Part shown: positions 26,495 to 35,679 of the stretch, piece after piece
How the letters are laid out: each line of letters starts with the position of its first letter
How positions within the stretch are numbered: the first letter of the stretch is position 1
From: Pseudoxanthomonas sp. CF385
Lineage (GTDB): Bacteria > Pseudomonadota > Gammaproteobacteria > Xanthomonadales > Xanthomonadaceae
Length of the DNA: 64,000 bases
Assembly (NCBI RefSeq): GCF_900104255.1
Contig: NZ_FNKZ01000001.1
Span: 960,001-1,024,000 of the forward strand
Reading direction: 5' to 3'
The notes under the pieces: generated by a model
Told to the model about the DNA's origin: nothing
Database searches by the model: none
Seen by the model: only the letters and a program-made list of their open reading frames with translations
Position numbers and translations under genes: made by a program

Positions 26495-28891
26495 ATGAAA
26501 CTCCGCATTGGCGCTTGCGCCTTGGTATTGGCATTGGCCGGGTGCAGTGGAGAAAGCCCCGAATCAGGGGTTGCAGGGATGCGGGGTGTTGCGGCCAGCG
26601 GCGCGTCTGGCGCGCTGAAGTCGCCGCTTCCGACGGCGCGGCCCATCGGCAAGTCCATCGCGAATGCGCCCGATCGTGGCCAGCTGATCTCCTACGCCAA
26701 CAAGGGCGAGCCCACCAAGCGCGAGGGTGCCTACACGTGGTACCCGATCGCCATCAGCGAGGCGCATGCGTTCCGCGGCCTGGCATCGGGCGAGATGACG
26801 GTCCCGACGCCCGAGGGCGGTCAGGTCAAGGTGCGCTACGAGCGGCATGCCGAAGAAATCGACGGCAACTGGACCTGGATCGGCCGCGTGGTCGGTGGCG
26901 ATCCGCTACAGGAAGCCATCATCACGTTCGGTGAAAAGGCCGTGTTCGGCTCCATCCCGATGGGCAAGGGCAAGCTGCCGCTGTCGCTGCAGACTCGCCA
27001 GGGCCAGGTCTTCGCAGTCGAGACGGATCCTTCGCTCGTCGTGTCCGCTAATACCGGTCACGTCGACATGCTGGTCCCCGAGGCCTCCCAGCTGCGCGCG
27101 ATGGCCGGTGCTACTGCCAGCCAGTCGGCGGCTGTGAGCCAGGGCGCGGTAGCCGTGGCCCAGGGCGCGCCGCAGACGGCAGCGAACACCATCGACGTCG
27201 CCATCGGCTACACCCCGGAGTTCGCGGCCGACAACGGCGGCGCGTCGGGTGCGGCCACGCGCTTGGTGTACTTGATCCAGGTAGGCAACCAGGCTTTCAC
27301 CAACAGCCAGATCAACGGCTACCTGCGCATCGTGAATGCGGTGCAGGTCAGCTACACGAACTCGACGGCGAACGCCACCGCGTTGAACGAAGTGACGGGT
27401 AGCAACGGCTCGGCGCAAGTGGCCGTGCCGCCCAGCCTTGTTCCGCTGCGAACGGCCCGCGACCAGTACGGTGCCGATATCGCGATCCTGGTACGCAAGT
27501 TCACCACGCCGGAGAATGCGGGTTGCGGTGTTGCTTGGTTGAACGGCGCAGGTGCGCAGAACGGCGGCGTGCGGGTGTCCGACGCGCCCTTCGGATACGC
27601 CGTCATCAGCGACGGCTACGACCAGGGTACGGACGGCAAGACCTATTACTGCGCAGACGAAACGCTGGTGCACGAAGCCGGTCACCTGATGGGTGCCGCG
27701 CATGACCGGGCGAACTCGAAGATCAATCCCAACAACCCGCCGGGCGGCACCAACCTGTTGTACGGCGCTTACACCTATTCGTTCGGCCTGAACACCGATG
27801 CCGCCAACGGCAACTTCTTCACGCTCGATGCGTATGGCGACGAAGCGGGCGGCGACACGCCCTACCGCGTCTTCTCCAATCCCAACGTCACGATCTGCGG
27901 CGGCCGCGCCTGCGGTGTTGCGAACAGCGAAGACAACGCGCGCACGCTGAATCAGACGATTCCGGTGGTGGCGCAGTTCAGGGCGACCGTTGTGCCCATC
28001 GTTGGCAGCGCGAAGAATGACATCAATGGCGATGGCAAGGACGACCTTGTCTGGCACAACGCGACGCTGTCGAGCTACGGATATTGGCTGCTGGATGGCG
28101 CGGGCATCACCCATGCGCCGAACGTCCCCTCTGCGCCAGGCCTTACCATCGCCGCGCAGGGCGACTTCACTGCCGACGGTCGCATGGACCTTGTGTGGCA
28201 AAGCCCTCAGCGCGACCTGTACTTCGTTCCGGCGGGTGCGAGCGGCTTTGGCGCAGGGGTCTACATCGGCACCTATCCGGCTGGGTGGAAAGTCGTTGCT
28301 GCGGGTGATGTGGATGGTGACGGGCGAGCCGACTTGATCTGGCACAACGCGACCACGCGCGAGTACGGCTACTGGATAATGAATGGCGCGACCAGGATAA
28401 AAACGTATTCGACGAGTGCGGCAGCGGGATACAACATCGCGACTGTTGGTGACTTCAACGGCGACGGTAGGCTGGACTTGGTGTGGGTGGGTCCGACCAA
28501 TGACATCATCCTGCTGACCGGCAACGGAAACACCTTCACGGACGCCAAGATTGGCAACTATCCCGATGCGGGACGGATTTTTGCATCGGGCGACGTCAAT
28601 GGTGATGGCAGGGACGACCTGCTGATCCATAACAAGGTGACGAATCAGTGGGGCTATTGGCTGATGAATGGCGCGGCCATCAGCGGCAGCAGAGGTTTCT
28701 CAGCTGCGCCTGGCTACTCCGCCGTCAGCGTGGGCGACTACAACGGCGATGGCATAGTTGATGTCATCTGGAGCAGCGCTGCGAAGGACTTGCAGATGCT
28801 GGCGGGCAATGGCTCAACGTTCGTGCACGTGACGCTGGGTTCGTACAGCGGCGACTGGAAGCCCATCGATAAATCGGTTAACTACAACTGA
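26495..28891 (+). CDS. Secreted metzincin-type zinc protease with C-terminal VCBS/FG-GAP beta-propeller repeats
   Basis: 798 residues. A lipoprotein signal peptide has LALAGC with the cysteine at residue 17. A prodomain-like region follows to about residue 225. The catalytic domain has HEAGHLMGAAHD at 393-404, which gives the metzincin HExxHxxGxxHD zinc site. From residue 509 to the end come six blades, each with a calcium-loop motif such as DINGDGKDD, GDVDGDGRAD and GDFNGDGRLD. They alternate between two types, so that three composite repeats of 95-96 residues are seen. It is probably cell-surface or secreted. It has its own promoter and a strong terminator. Confidence 0.88.
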   Translation: MKLRIGACALVLALAGCSGESPESGVAGMRGVAASGASGALKSPLPTARPIGKSIANAPDRGQLISYANKGEPTKREGAYTWYPIAISEAHAFRGLASGEMTVPTPEGGQVKVRYERHAEEIDGNWTWIGRVVGGDPLQEAIITFGEKAVFGSIPMGKGKLPLSLQTRQGQVFAVETDPSLVVSANTGHVDMLVPEASQLRAMAGATASQSAAVSQGAVAVAQGAPQTAANTIDVAIGYTPEFAADNGGASGAATRLVYLIQVGNQAFTNSQINGYLRIVNAVQVSYTNSTANATALNEVTGSNGSAQVAVPPSLVPLRTARDQYGADIAILVRKFTTPENAGCGVAWLNGAGAQNGGVRVSDAPFGYAVISDGYDQGTDGKTYYCADETLVHEAGHLMGAAHDRANSKINPNNPPGGTNLLYGAYTYSFGLNTDAANGNFFTLDAYGDEAGGDTPYRVFSNPNVTICGGRACGVANSEDNARTLNQTIPVVAQFRATVVPIVGSAKNDINGDGKDDLVWHNATLSSYGYWLLDGAGITHAPNVPSAPGLTIAAQGDFTADGRMDLVWQSPQRDLYFVPAGASGFGAGVYIGTYPAGWKVVAAGDVDGDGRADLIWHNATTREYGYWIMNGATRIKTYSTSAAAGYNIATVGDFNGDGRLDLVWVGPTNDIILLTGNGNTFTDAKIGNYPDAGRIFASGDVNGDGRDDLLIHNKVTNQWGYWLMNGAAISGSRGFSAAPGYSAVSVGDYNGDGIVDVIWSSAAKDLQMLAGNGSTFVHVTLGSYSGDWKPIDKSVNYN
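28019..28888 (+). repeat. Three composite 95-96-codon repeats (six FG-GAP/VCBS blades)
   Basis: Repeat starts are at 28019, 28307 and 28592, spaced by 288 and 285 bases. Each unit has an A blade (WHN followed by YGYW) and a B blade (hydrophobic D-L-x-W then an aromatic or leucine strand). Each blade opens with a D-x-[ND]-x-D-G calcium loop; one B blade reads DFTADGRMD. Confidence 0.8.
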
Positions 28892-28903
28892 CAAGGCAAG
28901 AAA

Positions 28904-28930
28904 GGGCGGACTTAGGTCCGCCCTTTTTTT
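28904..28930 (+). terminator. Intrinsic terminator of the protease gene
   Basis: GGGCGGAC (28904-28911) pairs with GTCCGCCC (28916-28923) around TTAG, followed by seven T residues. The 112 bases from here to the next gene show nothing further. Confidence 0.93.
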
Positions 28931-29042
28931 GTGCCGTGTTTGTATGGGTGCTCGCGTAGGTGCCTGGTTCTGGCTCGCCGGCAAAGCGCGACGGCAAGTT
29001 ATCGGGATGCCGACTTCCGTGAGTGGACGTTCGCGACGACAA

Positions 29043-29756
29043 TCAGATGCGGGCGCGGACGATCCAGCCTGCGCTCAAGATGGGCGACACAAGCTCCAGT
29101 CCGTTGACGATCGACTGGAAAGCCCGTGCAGCCACAGATGTCGCCGCGCTTCGGCCTTCGATCATTTCGGGGAATCTTGCTCGATAAGGTAGCAACGCCT
29201 CTATCTTGATGCCTGACCGCTCGAACAAGGTACGCAGAGTCTTGTACGAGTAAATCTGCAGGTGGTCCTTGTGCATGGACTCCATACCGACTAGTCCAAC
29301 CAGTCCGTTGTGCCAGCAGCACGCATTCGGCGTGGTGACCAACAGTTCGACGCCCTGCAGTGAGGGTGTGGCCTTCAACGAGGCAAGCAGCGCTGATGTG
29401 TCAGGAAGGTGCTCAATCAGCTCTCCGGCCACTATCAGGTCGGGCTTCCCGTGCTTCTCCACCACCGGGTGGAGATCGAAAATATTCTCGCGCACGATGA
29501 TGCCGTTCTCGGCGGTGGCTAGGCCGGCGTCCGGCACGAGCGAGGAGTTGTCGATACCCACCACCTTCCTCGCGGCGCCGCATAGGCGGGCGTGCAGCCA
29601 ATGCCGGGTGGTTTGCTTCGCTTGATAGGCGGTCTCATCGAGCGCGCCCAGATCAAAGACCAGCTTGCCTTCCGCGCAGCGTTCCAGGTAGGTCAGCCGA
29701 TCGGTGGGGCGCGGCACAGCGATTCTTTCAAGCGCCGAGTAGTTAAGATCCTGCAT
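29043..29756 (-). CDS. Class I SAM-dependent methyltransferase-like protein
   Basis: 237 residues from MQDLNYSALERI. KLVFDLGALDET takes the place of the SAM motif I strand. VVGIDNSSLVPD marks motif II, and PDLIVAGELIEHLPD is the motif IV-like block common in sugar and lipid methyltransferases. The frame remains open upstream into the GH99-like gene region but without family-like sequence. It is 31 bases downstream of that gene and on the same strand, so the two probably form an operon for polysaccharide synthesis. The methyl acceptor is unknown. Confidence 0.78.
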   Translation of the reverse strand: MQDLNYSALERIAVPRPTDRLTYLERCAEGKLVFDLGALDETAYQAKQTTRHWLHARLCGAARKVVGIDNSSLVPDAGLATAENGIIVRENIFDLHPVVEKHGKPDLIVAGELIEHLPDTSALLASLKATPSLQGVELLVTTPNACCWHNGLVGLVGMESMHKDHLQIYSYKTLRTLFERSGIKIEALLPYRARFPEMIEGRSAATSVAARAFQSIVNGLELVSPILSAGWIVRARI

Positions 29757-29787
29757 GTGTCCTTGGCCCTTATTCGCCAAACGTGGG

Positions 29788-31791
29788 TCAAACCTGCCTG
29801 ATAGTGTATCCCGAGCTCTCGACCACCTGCGATATCGCGCGCTCCACGGCATGGGCGAGCGTGCCATCGATCTGGCTGCCCTCGCTCTCGAACTCGGACC
29901 GGCGCAACCCAGCGTCCAGTAGTGGAGACAGGGCGTCGAGCCGAACCCAGTACATGCTGCCGGCAGGGAAAGCACGGGGATACGGAATACCAATCCGGGA
30001 AGTCAGATACTCGAGCCCCGCACCATTTGCGCCGAGCAGCTTCTGCAGAGGGTGAAAATGCTGGGCGCATGCCACGAGCCCGACATCCGCGTCGGTTTTC
30101 ATCGTTTCCAAGATGGCGGGCGCCGTCGCCGGGCTGCAAAGCGAGGCGAGCATGTCCGCGCGAAGGCGAGCGCCATCGGTGCGATGGGGCGAGCGTTTTG
30201 TGTGGAGCTTGAGGACGAAGTCTTCGCTATCGACCAGACTCTCCGCGACCTGGAGAAAGGGCAGAATGTCACGCCCCCTGTTCTCGAAGATGCGGATGTC
30301 GGTAGCGATCTGGGCTGCCGATACCACGCGACGTATGTCGGCTTCGCGTTCGGCGGAGGTAGTGATGATGAAGCGCCAGTCGACAGGGCATTGCTTCAGT
30401 GTCGCGAGTATCTCTGCCAGCTCTTCGACATACCAAGCGTGGATGATGGCGGGGACGGGTTTGCTGGTCTCTCTCTTCGATCGGGTGGCCGATACGAAGT
30501 GTAGGCTGTCGCGAACAGCTTTCAATGAGGCATGACCGAACGCCATGTCAGGTTCGAGAGCTGCACCCTCGGCCCATTCGTTCCAGGCATTGATGAATAC
30601 CAACGGCGTATTTCCAGCGGGGGTTCCAGGCTTGGGGATGCAGGCAGCGAGCCAGTTGCGGAAGGCGCGCGCTGAGCTGTAGGCAAAGGTTCTGCCTCTC
30701 CCAGTGCGGCGCGCTTCGTTGTCCCAGGAGGGCGTCACTCCCCGGTAAAGGGGCAGGTCGCTGACGGGTTCCTTATGCAGGAACTCGGCGGCCATCTGCC
30801 TCCAGTCGATAACCTGACCTGCATAGTCCGGGTTCAACAGCTGCGGTGGAGCGACTGGGCGGGCGGTGGTGAGGTTGGGAGGGAACTCGATAGCCGCATC
30901 GAAGCCGATAGATTCCGGGGCGGGCGCAGCAAAACTTTGGACGTAGGCCAGGTGGATCTCACCAATTCCGGAACGTACGCAATAGTCGCGCCAGCGCTGC
31001 GTGCTGGAGGCCAGGTTGTCGAAAACCTCGGGTCGATACACCACGAGCATGGGCTTGCCATCGACGCGCAGATACCGCGGGTCCCGCATGTACTCCGCAA
31101 CATGCTCGATGAACGCGAGGTCGTCCTCGGGGCTGTGTTGCTGGTCGATCAGGATTTCGTTTCCGCGGCCGTCCCAGGTACGGGTCCATTTTTCGTTCGC
31201 CCAGCACAGGCAGAACTTCAGGTCGATGGTCTTGTCGTTGAGCCAGTTGCGTAGCGGGGTTTCGAGCAGGGTCTTGCCGCCGAACCAGTAGAAGTAGAAG
31301 CAGAACGCGCTGATGCCGTACTCGCGGGCCAGGCGCGCCTGTTCGTGCATCACCTCGACGTTGCGCAGGTCGTAGAACCCGAGGTCGCCGGGAAGTTTGG
31401 GCTGGTAGTGGCCTTCGAACTGGGGCAGGGCGCGGGTTACGTTGCGCCACTCGGTGAAGCCCTTGCCCCACCATGCGTCGTTCTCGGGAATGGTGTGGAA
31501 CTGAGGCAGGTAGAAGGCGACGAGCGTGGCGGGCAGCGGATCCGGCAGCTCGCCCTTCTCGTAAGGCACGTAACCGATGGCGCGCTCGTCCGAGCGGACG
31601 TAGGGCCTGCGCGGCAGAACGCCCTCGGGTGCCTTGCCCGTCGGGCCCTCCGGCACCCAATCGCCGCGCGTATCGAGGAAACGCTGACGCAGCCGGTCCC
31701 GCGTCGCCTGCGGCATGGGCGTAAGACGAAAGGCCGCGCGCAGCGCGTAGAACAGGGTGGTGCGGACCCGACGTGACAGGGGGTTCGTCAC
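29788..31791 (-). CDS. GH99-like (WbsX) protein with C-terminal rhamnan-synthesis (RgpF-like) domain
   Basis: 667 residues. The first 430 residues form a WbsX/GH99-like barrel: VAFYLPQFHTIPENDAWWG, then GFTEWRNV, FCFYFYWFGGKTLLE, and FINAWNEWAEGAALEPD. The last 200 residues, beginning near AIIHAWYVEELAEILATL, carry IRIFENRGRDILPFL and FVLKLHTKRSPH, seen in RgpF-type rhamnan synthesis proteins. Both parts are common in O-antigen loci, although the biochemical role of WbsX is not settled. Codon use looks more AT-rich than neighbours in its C-terminal half. It stands apart from the main cluster, beside ETF-QO. Confidence 0.82.
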   Translation of the reverse strand: MTNPLSRRVRTTLFYALRAAFRLTPMPQATRDRLRQRFLDTRGDWVPEGPTGKAPEGVLPRRPYVRSDERAIGYVPYEKGELPDPLPATLVAFYLPQFHTIPENDAWWGKGFTEWRNVTRALPQFEGHYQPKLPGDLGFYDLRNVEVMHEQARLAREYGISAFCFYFYWFGGKTLLETPLRNWLNDKTIDLKFCLCWANEKWTRTWDGRGNEILIDQQHSPEDDLAFIEHVAEYMRDPRYLRVDGKPMLVVYRPEVFDNLASSTQRWRDYCVRSGIGEIHLAYVQSFAAPAPESIGFDAAIEFPPNLTTARPVAPPQLLNPDYAGQVIDWRQMAAEFLHKEPVSDLPLYRGVTPSWDNEARRTGRGRTFAYSSARAFRNWLAACIPKPGTPAGNTPLVFINAWNEWAEGAALEPDMAFGHASLKAVRDSLHFVSATRSKRETSKPVPAIIHAWYVEELAEILATLKQCPVDWRFIITTSAEREADIRRVVSAAQIATDIRIFENRGRDILPFLQVAESLVDSEDFVLKLHTKRSPHRTDGARLRADMLASLCSPATAPAILETMKTDADVGLVACAQHFHPLQKLLGANGAGLEYLTSRIGIPYPRAFPAGSMYWVRLDALSPLLDAGLRRSEFESEGSQIDGTLAHAVERAISQVVESSGYTIRQV

Positions 31792-31798
31792 AGGCTTC

Positions 31799-33409
31799 CT
31801 AGAGGTTCTGGTAATTCGGCCCCGAGCCGCCTTCCGGCGTCACCCAGTCGATGATCTGGTAGGGGTCCTTGATGTCGCAGGTCTTACAGTGCACGCAGTT
31901 GGCGGCATTGATCTGCAGGCGCTTGCCGTTGCCGTCGTCGACGATCTCATACACCCCTGCCGGGCAGAAGCGCGTGCAGGGGTTGTCGTACTCCGCGGCG
32001 CAGCGGCTCACGCATACCGAGGTGTCGAGGACGCGCAGGTGGACGGGTTGGTCTTCGTCGTGCTCGGTGGCGGCGAAATAGACGCCCTGCAGGCGGTCGC
32101 GCGGGGCGAGCGTGCGGTCCACGTAATCGCGCTTGGGGTCCTCGTGTTCGCCGATCTTGTCGAGCGAGGACCAGTCGGGCTTCATCTTCAGCGTCCATGG
32201 CGAGTGACCGCCGGTGACGGTCTCCCAGGCGGCGTTGGCCATGCCGAACCACAGGCCTTTCTTGAAGCCGGGCTTGATGTTGCGTACCGACTTCAGCTCG
32301 GCCATCGCCTCGGAGCTGCGCAGTTTCGCGTCGAAACCTTCGGGCGCGAGTTGCGACGCCGCCAGGTGCTCGGCCGCCAGCATGCCGCTGCGGATCGCCT
32401 GGTGCGTGCCTTTGATCTTCGGCACGTTGAGCAGGCCGGCGGTGTCGCCGATCAGTAGGGCGCCCGGCATCTCCACCTTCGGCAGCGACTGCCAACCGCC
32501 GGTGACGATGGCGCGCGCGCCGGCCGACAGGATGCTGCCGCCCTCGAGAACCGGTTTGATCAGCGGGTGGTTCTTCCATTGCTGGAAAGCTTCCCACGGC
32601 TTGTACTCCGGATCCTTGTAGTCCAGGCCACTGACGTAGCCCAGCGCGATCTGGTTGTTGTCCAGGTGGTACAGGAAGCTGCCGCCGTAAATGTCGTTGC
32701 TCGCCGGCCAACCCAGGGTATGCACGATCTTGCCGGGCGTGACGCGGCCTTCCGGCACCTGCCACAGCTCCTTGATGCCGATCGAATACGCCTGCGGGTC
32801 GCTGTCCTTGTCCAACGCGAAGCGCTTCACCAGCCGCTTGGTCAGGTGGCCGCGTGCGCCTTCGGCCAGCACGGTGACCTTGGCCCGGATGTCGATGCCC
32901 TGCGTGTAGCCGGGCTTGTGGCTGCCGTCCTTCGCGATGCCCATGTCGCCGATGCGCACGCCGATCACCTTGCCGTCCTCGTCGTGCAGCGTCTCGGCGG
33001 CGGCGAAGCCCGGATATATTTCCACGCCCAGCGCTTCGGCCTGCGGCGCCAGCCAGGCGCACATCGCGCCGAGCGAGACGATGAAGTTGCCGTGGTTGCG
33101 CATGCCGGGCGGCACCATCGGGAACTTGCGGCCTCCCTCCTTGCTGAAGTACCAGAACTCGTCGTCCGCGGCCGGCACGCAGACCGGCGGCGGGCTGTCG
33201 CGCCAACCCGGGAGCAGGGCATCCAGCGGCGCGGGTTCTATCACGGCGCCGGACAGGATGTGCGCGCCGATGGTGCTGGCCTTCTCGATCACGCAGACGG
33301 AGATGTCGGGATTCAGCTGCTTCAGCCGGATGGCGAATGCCAGGCCCGAGGGACCCGCACCGACGGTCACGACGTCGTATTCCATTACATCGCGTTCGAC
33401 ATCGGACAT
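31799..33409 (-). CDS. Electron transfer flavoprotein-ubiquinone oxidoreductase
   Basis: 536 residues from MSDVERDVMEYD. The FAD-binding motif VGAGPSGLAFAIRLKQL lies near residue 15. The C-terminal 4Fe-4S ferredoxin part has cysteines in CVSRCAAEY, CTRFCPAGVYEI and CVHCKTCDIKDP. It takes electrons from ETF (etfBA at 22119-23809) and reduces ubiquinone at the inner membrane. An upstream in-frame extension is rejected because it lacks family sequence. It is divergent from alkB with 82 bases between. Confidence 0.95.
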   Translation of the reverse strand: MSDVERDVMEYDVVTVGAGPSGLAFAIRLKQLNPDISVCVIEKASTIGAHILSGAVIEPAPLDALLPGWRDSPPPVCVPAADDEFWYFSKEGGRKFPMVPPGMRNHGNFIVSLGAMCAWLAPQAEALGVEIYPGFAAAETLHDEDGKVIGVRIGDMGIAKDGSHKPGYTQGIDIRAKVTVLAEGARGHLTKRLVKRFALDKDSDPQAYSIGIKELWQVPEGRVTPGKIVHTLGWPASNDIYGGSFLYHLDNNQIALGYVSGLDYKDPEYKPWEAFQQWKNHPLIKPVLEGGSILSAGARAIVTGGWQSLPKVEMPGALLIGDTAGLLNVPKIKGTHQAIRSGMLAAEHLAASQLAPEGFDAKLRSSEAMAELKSVRNIKPGFKKGLWFGMANAAWETVTGGHSPWTLKMKPDWSSLDKIGEHEDPKRDYVDRTLAPRDRLQGVYFAATEHDEDQPVHLRVLDTSVCVSRCAAEYDNPCTRFCPAGVYEIVDDGNGKRLQINAANCVHCKTCDIKDPYQIIDWVTPEGGSGPNYQNL

Positions 33410-33491
33410 CGCTGCGGCTCCGGCATGGCATTTGGCTGCCGGTATTTTCGGGGTTTGCGCGGACCGGGGCAAATCCGCCAGCATCGGCGGC

Positions 33492-34115
33492 ATGACCATA
33501 CCTCTGCCGCTGCCCACGGATGGAATCGGCACGGGCCTGCCCGGGGCCTCGCTTGGGTTCTGGCCCGACTGGCTGGGCGCGGACGCTGCGGATCGGCTGT
33601 TCGATGACCTGATTGATGCGCTGCCCTGGAGCGTGCACCGGATCCGGCTGTTCGGTCGCGAGGTCGATTCGCCCCGGCTCAGCGCGTGGATTGGCGACCC
33701 GGACGCGGTGTATCGCTATTCGGGTACGCGGTTCGCGCCCCTTCCCTGGACGGACGCACTGTCCGCGGTGCGCGTCAGGCTCCAGTCAGCGCTGGGCTCG
33801 CCGTTCAATAGCGTGCTGGCGAACCTGTACCGCGACGGACGCGATGCGATGGGATGGCACAGCGATGATGAGCCGGAACTGGGCCTCAAGCCGTTGATCG
33901 CATCGGTGAGCCTGGGGGCGCCACGACGATTCCTGCTGAAGCATCGGGAAAACCCGGCGGTGCGTAGCGCGCTCGTACTGCCGCACGGCAGCCTGCTCGT
34001 GATGTCGGGCGATACCCAGCGCCTCTATCGGCATGCGCTGCCGCGCACGGCGCGTCCTGTGGGACCGCGTATCAATCTGACGTTCCGCCATGTGGATTCC
34101 GGCAGGCGGCGCTGA
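33492..34115 (+). CDS. alkB: AlkB-type alpha-ketoglutarate-dependent dioxygenase
   Basis: 207 residues from MTIPLPLPTDG. The iron ligands are H123 and D125 (MGWHSDDEPELG) and H181 (RLYRHALPR), with the 2-oxoglutarate-binding arginines in RINLTFRH. NSVLANLYRDGRDAMGWH is the family core. It is likely to repair N-alkylated bases in DNA or RNA. The longer upstream frame lies inside the ETF-QO gene and is a shadow. It is convergent with the Mla-type operon with five bases between the stop codons. Confidence 0.9.
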   Translation: MTIPLPLPTDGIGTGLPGASLGFWPDWLGADAADRLFDDLIDALPWSVHRIRLFGREVDSPRLSAWIGDPDAVYRYSGTRFAPLPWTDALSAVRVRLQSALGSPFNSVLANLYRDGRDAMGWHSDDEPELGLKPLIASVSLGAPRRFLLKHRENPAVRSALVLPHGSLLVMSGDTQRLYRHALPRTARPVGPRINLTFRHVDSGRRR

Positions 34116-34120
34116 CGCGT

Positions 34121-34753
34121 TCAGCGACGCAGGGGCGCGTCGTCCTGGCCGGAGGCCAGCACCCAGCCCACCATGTCGCCCGTCACGGCCGCGAGCGCAC
34201 CGTCGAACGCCTGCGCGACTTGGGCGACGTCGACGGACGTGGCGGCCTGCTGATTGAGGAACGTGCGCGATGCCACCACGCGCTGGTCGCGGCTGCTGAC
34301 CAGCTTGGCGCTGACCTCCACGACGGCGGAAGGCACGGTGGCGCCCGCGTAGTCCGCTTCGAAGCGGCGCACATCCATCACCAGCTTGTAGTCGCCCAGG
34401 ATGCCGGCATCGGCGCTCGCCACGGCAGGGATGCGCCCGGAATCCTCCAGCGTGCGTTGCACGGCGTCCTGCACCAGGTCGGTTGCCGGCTGCGCCCATG
34501 AAACGCCGCGGTAGACCTGCAGTTCGCCCGGCGTGGGCCGCACCGAGATGCGCGGGCTGTCCACGACGCGGGCCGCGGTGGGCTTTGCGATCACCAGCGA
34601 CCAGCGAACGGTGGGCCATTCCGCGCGCACGGGCACGCGCACATCGGGGGCGTAGATCGTCACCGGATCGCGCTGCTCGCCGCCCAGCACCGAACAACCG
34701 GCCAGGGCGAACGCCAGCATCGAAACACACAGGGCGGAGCGCAGCGCTTTCAT
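34121..34753 (-). CDS. ABC-type transport auxiliary lipoprotein (PqiC/DUF330-like)
   Basis: 210 residues. The lipobox is LAGC in the first 20 residues. Then PVTIYAPDVRVPVRAEWPTV, the partner-chaperone-like ALPHA/BETA domain with RISVRPTPGELQVYRGVSW, and VMDVRRFEADYAG match the lipoproteins that accompany MCE-type lipid transporters. It is the last gene of the operon and overlaps the MlaD-like gene by four bases. It probably sits at the outer membrane end of the lipid bridge. Confidence 0.85.
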   Translation of the reverse strand: MKALRSALCVSMLAFALAGCSVLGGEQRDPVTIYAPDVRVPVRAEWPTVRWSLVIAKPTAARVVDSPRISVRPTPGELQVYRGVSWAQPATDLVQDAVQRTLEDSGRIPAVASADAGILGDYKLVMDVRRFEADYAGATVPSAVVEVSAKLVSSRDQRVVASRTFLNQQAATSVDVAQVAQAFDGALAAVTGDMVGWVLASGQDDAPLRR

Positions 34754-35676
34754 TTCGGGTCGAACTCCTTCGGTGCGTCGCGGCCCAGCAAGTAGCGCGC
34801 GGGATTGCCTTCGAGACGATCGCTGACGCGGCGGAGGTCGCGTACCAGTCCGCGCAGCTCGGTGAGGGTGGGGCCCAACTGGCCGAGGCCATCGTTGGCG
34901 AAGCTGTTGATGGCCGCGCGATTCTCGCCAATGATCGCATCGGCGTTGCCGGCGGCGGAATCCAGCTTGCCCAGCGTGCTTTCGAGCTTGGCCAGGATGT
35001 CGGGCAGCTCGCGCACCAGGTTCTGGTCCAGGCGCTCGATGGTGCCGTTGGTGGTGGTGAGGGTCTTGTCGAGGTTCTGAGCGGCATCGCGCGCGCTGAC
35101 GATCAGCGACTCCAGCCCGTCTTCGCGACTGGCCAGCGAGGTGCTCATCGCCTCCAGGTTCTCGAGCGTGGTGGTGATGCTGGCGACGTTCTTGTCGCTG
35201 AGCACCTGGTCCAGCCGTTCGACGATGCGGTTGGCGGTGTCGGTGATGTTCTGCAGTGCGGAAGGCGCCGTCTGGATCACCGGCGCTTCGCGCGTGTCCA
35301 CGCTGGTCAGCGACGGCGCCTGCGGGGTGCCGCCGCTGAGCTGGATGATGGTCGGGCCGGTCAGGCTGGTGATGGCGAGCTTGGCGCGCGTATCGGTCTT
35401 CACCGGGGTGTAGGACTCCACCCGGATGCGCGCGATCACCTGGCGCGGATCGTTGGGCGCCAGCGAGAGCTTCGTGATCGAGCCGACCGCGATGCCGTTG
35501 TACTGGACGGGGCTGCCGACCGACAGGCCGGTGACGGCCTCGCGGAAGACCACCTGGTATTCCTGCCAGGTGCGTTCGGACGAATACTTGGCCGCCCACA
35601 GGCCGAACAGCAGCAGCGCGGCGGCGATGATCAGCGTGAAGGCGCCGATGAGCACGTAATTGGCACGGGTTTCCAT
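34750..35676 (-). CDS. MlaD/MCE family lipid-transport protein
   Basis: 308 residues. One N-terminal membrane helix (VLIGAFTLIIAAALLLFGLW) is followed by a single MCE domain at about 40-118 (FREAVTGLSVGSPVQYNGIAVGSI; here the repeat-like GLSVGSPVQYNGI is diagnostic). A long helical C-terminal part of about 150 residues has TANRIVERLDQVLSD and LDQNLVRELPDILAKL. The long helical tail is more like the PqiB/LetB or Mce needles than the short E. coli MlaD. It follows the ATPase gene by three bases. Confidence 0.88.
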   Translation of the reverse strand: METRANYVLIGAFTLIIAAALLLFGLWAAKYSSERTWQEYQVVFREAVTGLSVGSPVQYNGIAVGSITKLSLAPNDPRQVIARIRVESYTPVKTDTRAKLAITSLTGPTIIQLSGGTPQAPSLTSVDTREAPVIQTAPSALQNITDTANRIVERLDQVLSDKNVASITTTLENLEAMSTSLASREDGLESLIVSARDAAQNLDKTLTTTNGTIERLDQNLVRELPDILAKLESTLGKLDSAAGNADAIIGENRAAINSFANDGLGQLGPTLTELRGLVRDLRRVSDRLEGNPARYLLGRDAPKEFDPK

Positions 35677-35679
35677 CGA

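Noticed and set aside
28019..28888. Regular repeats considered as a CRISPR or DNA-level satellite
   Set aside because: They are in-frame protein repeats with calcium-loop motifs, units of 285-288 bp and diverged DNA. No CRISPR array was seen anywhere in the window.
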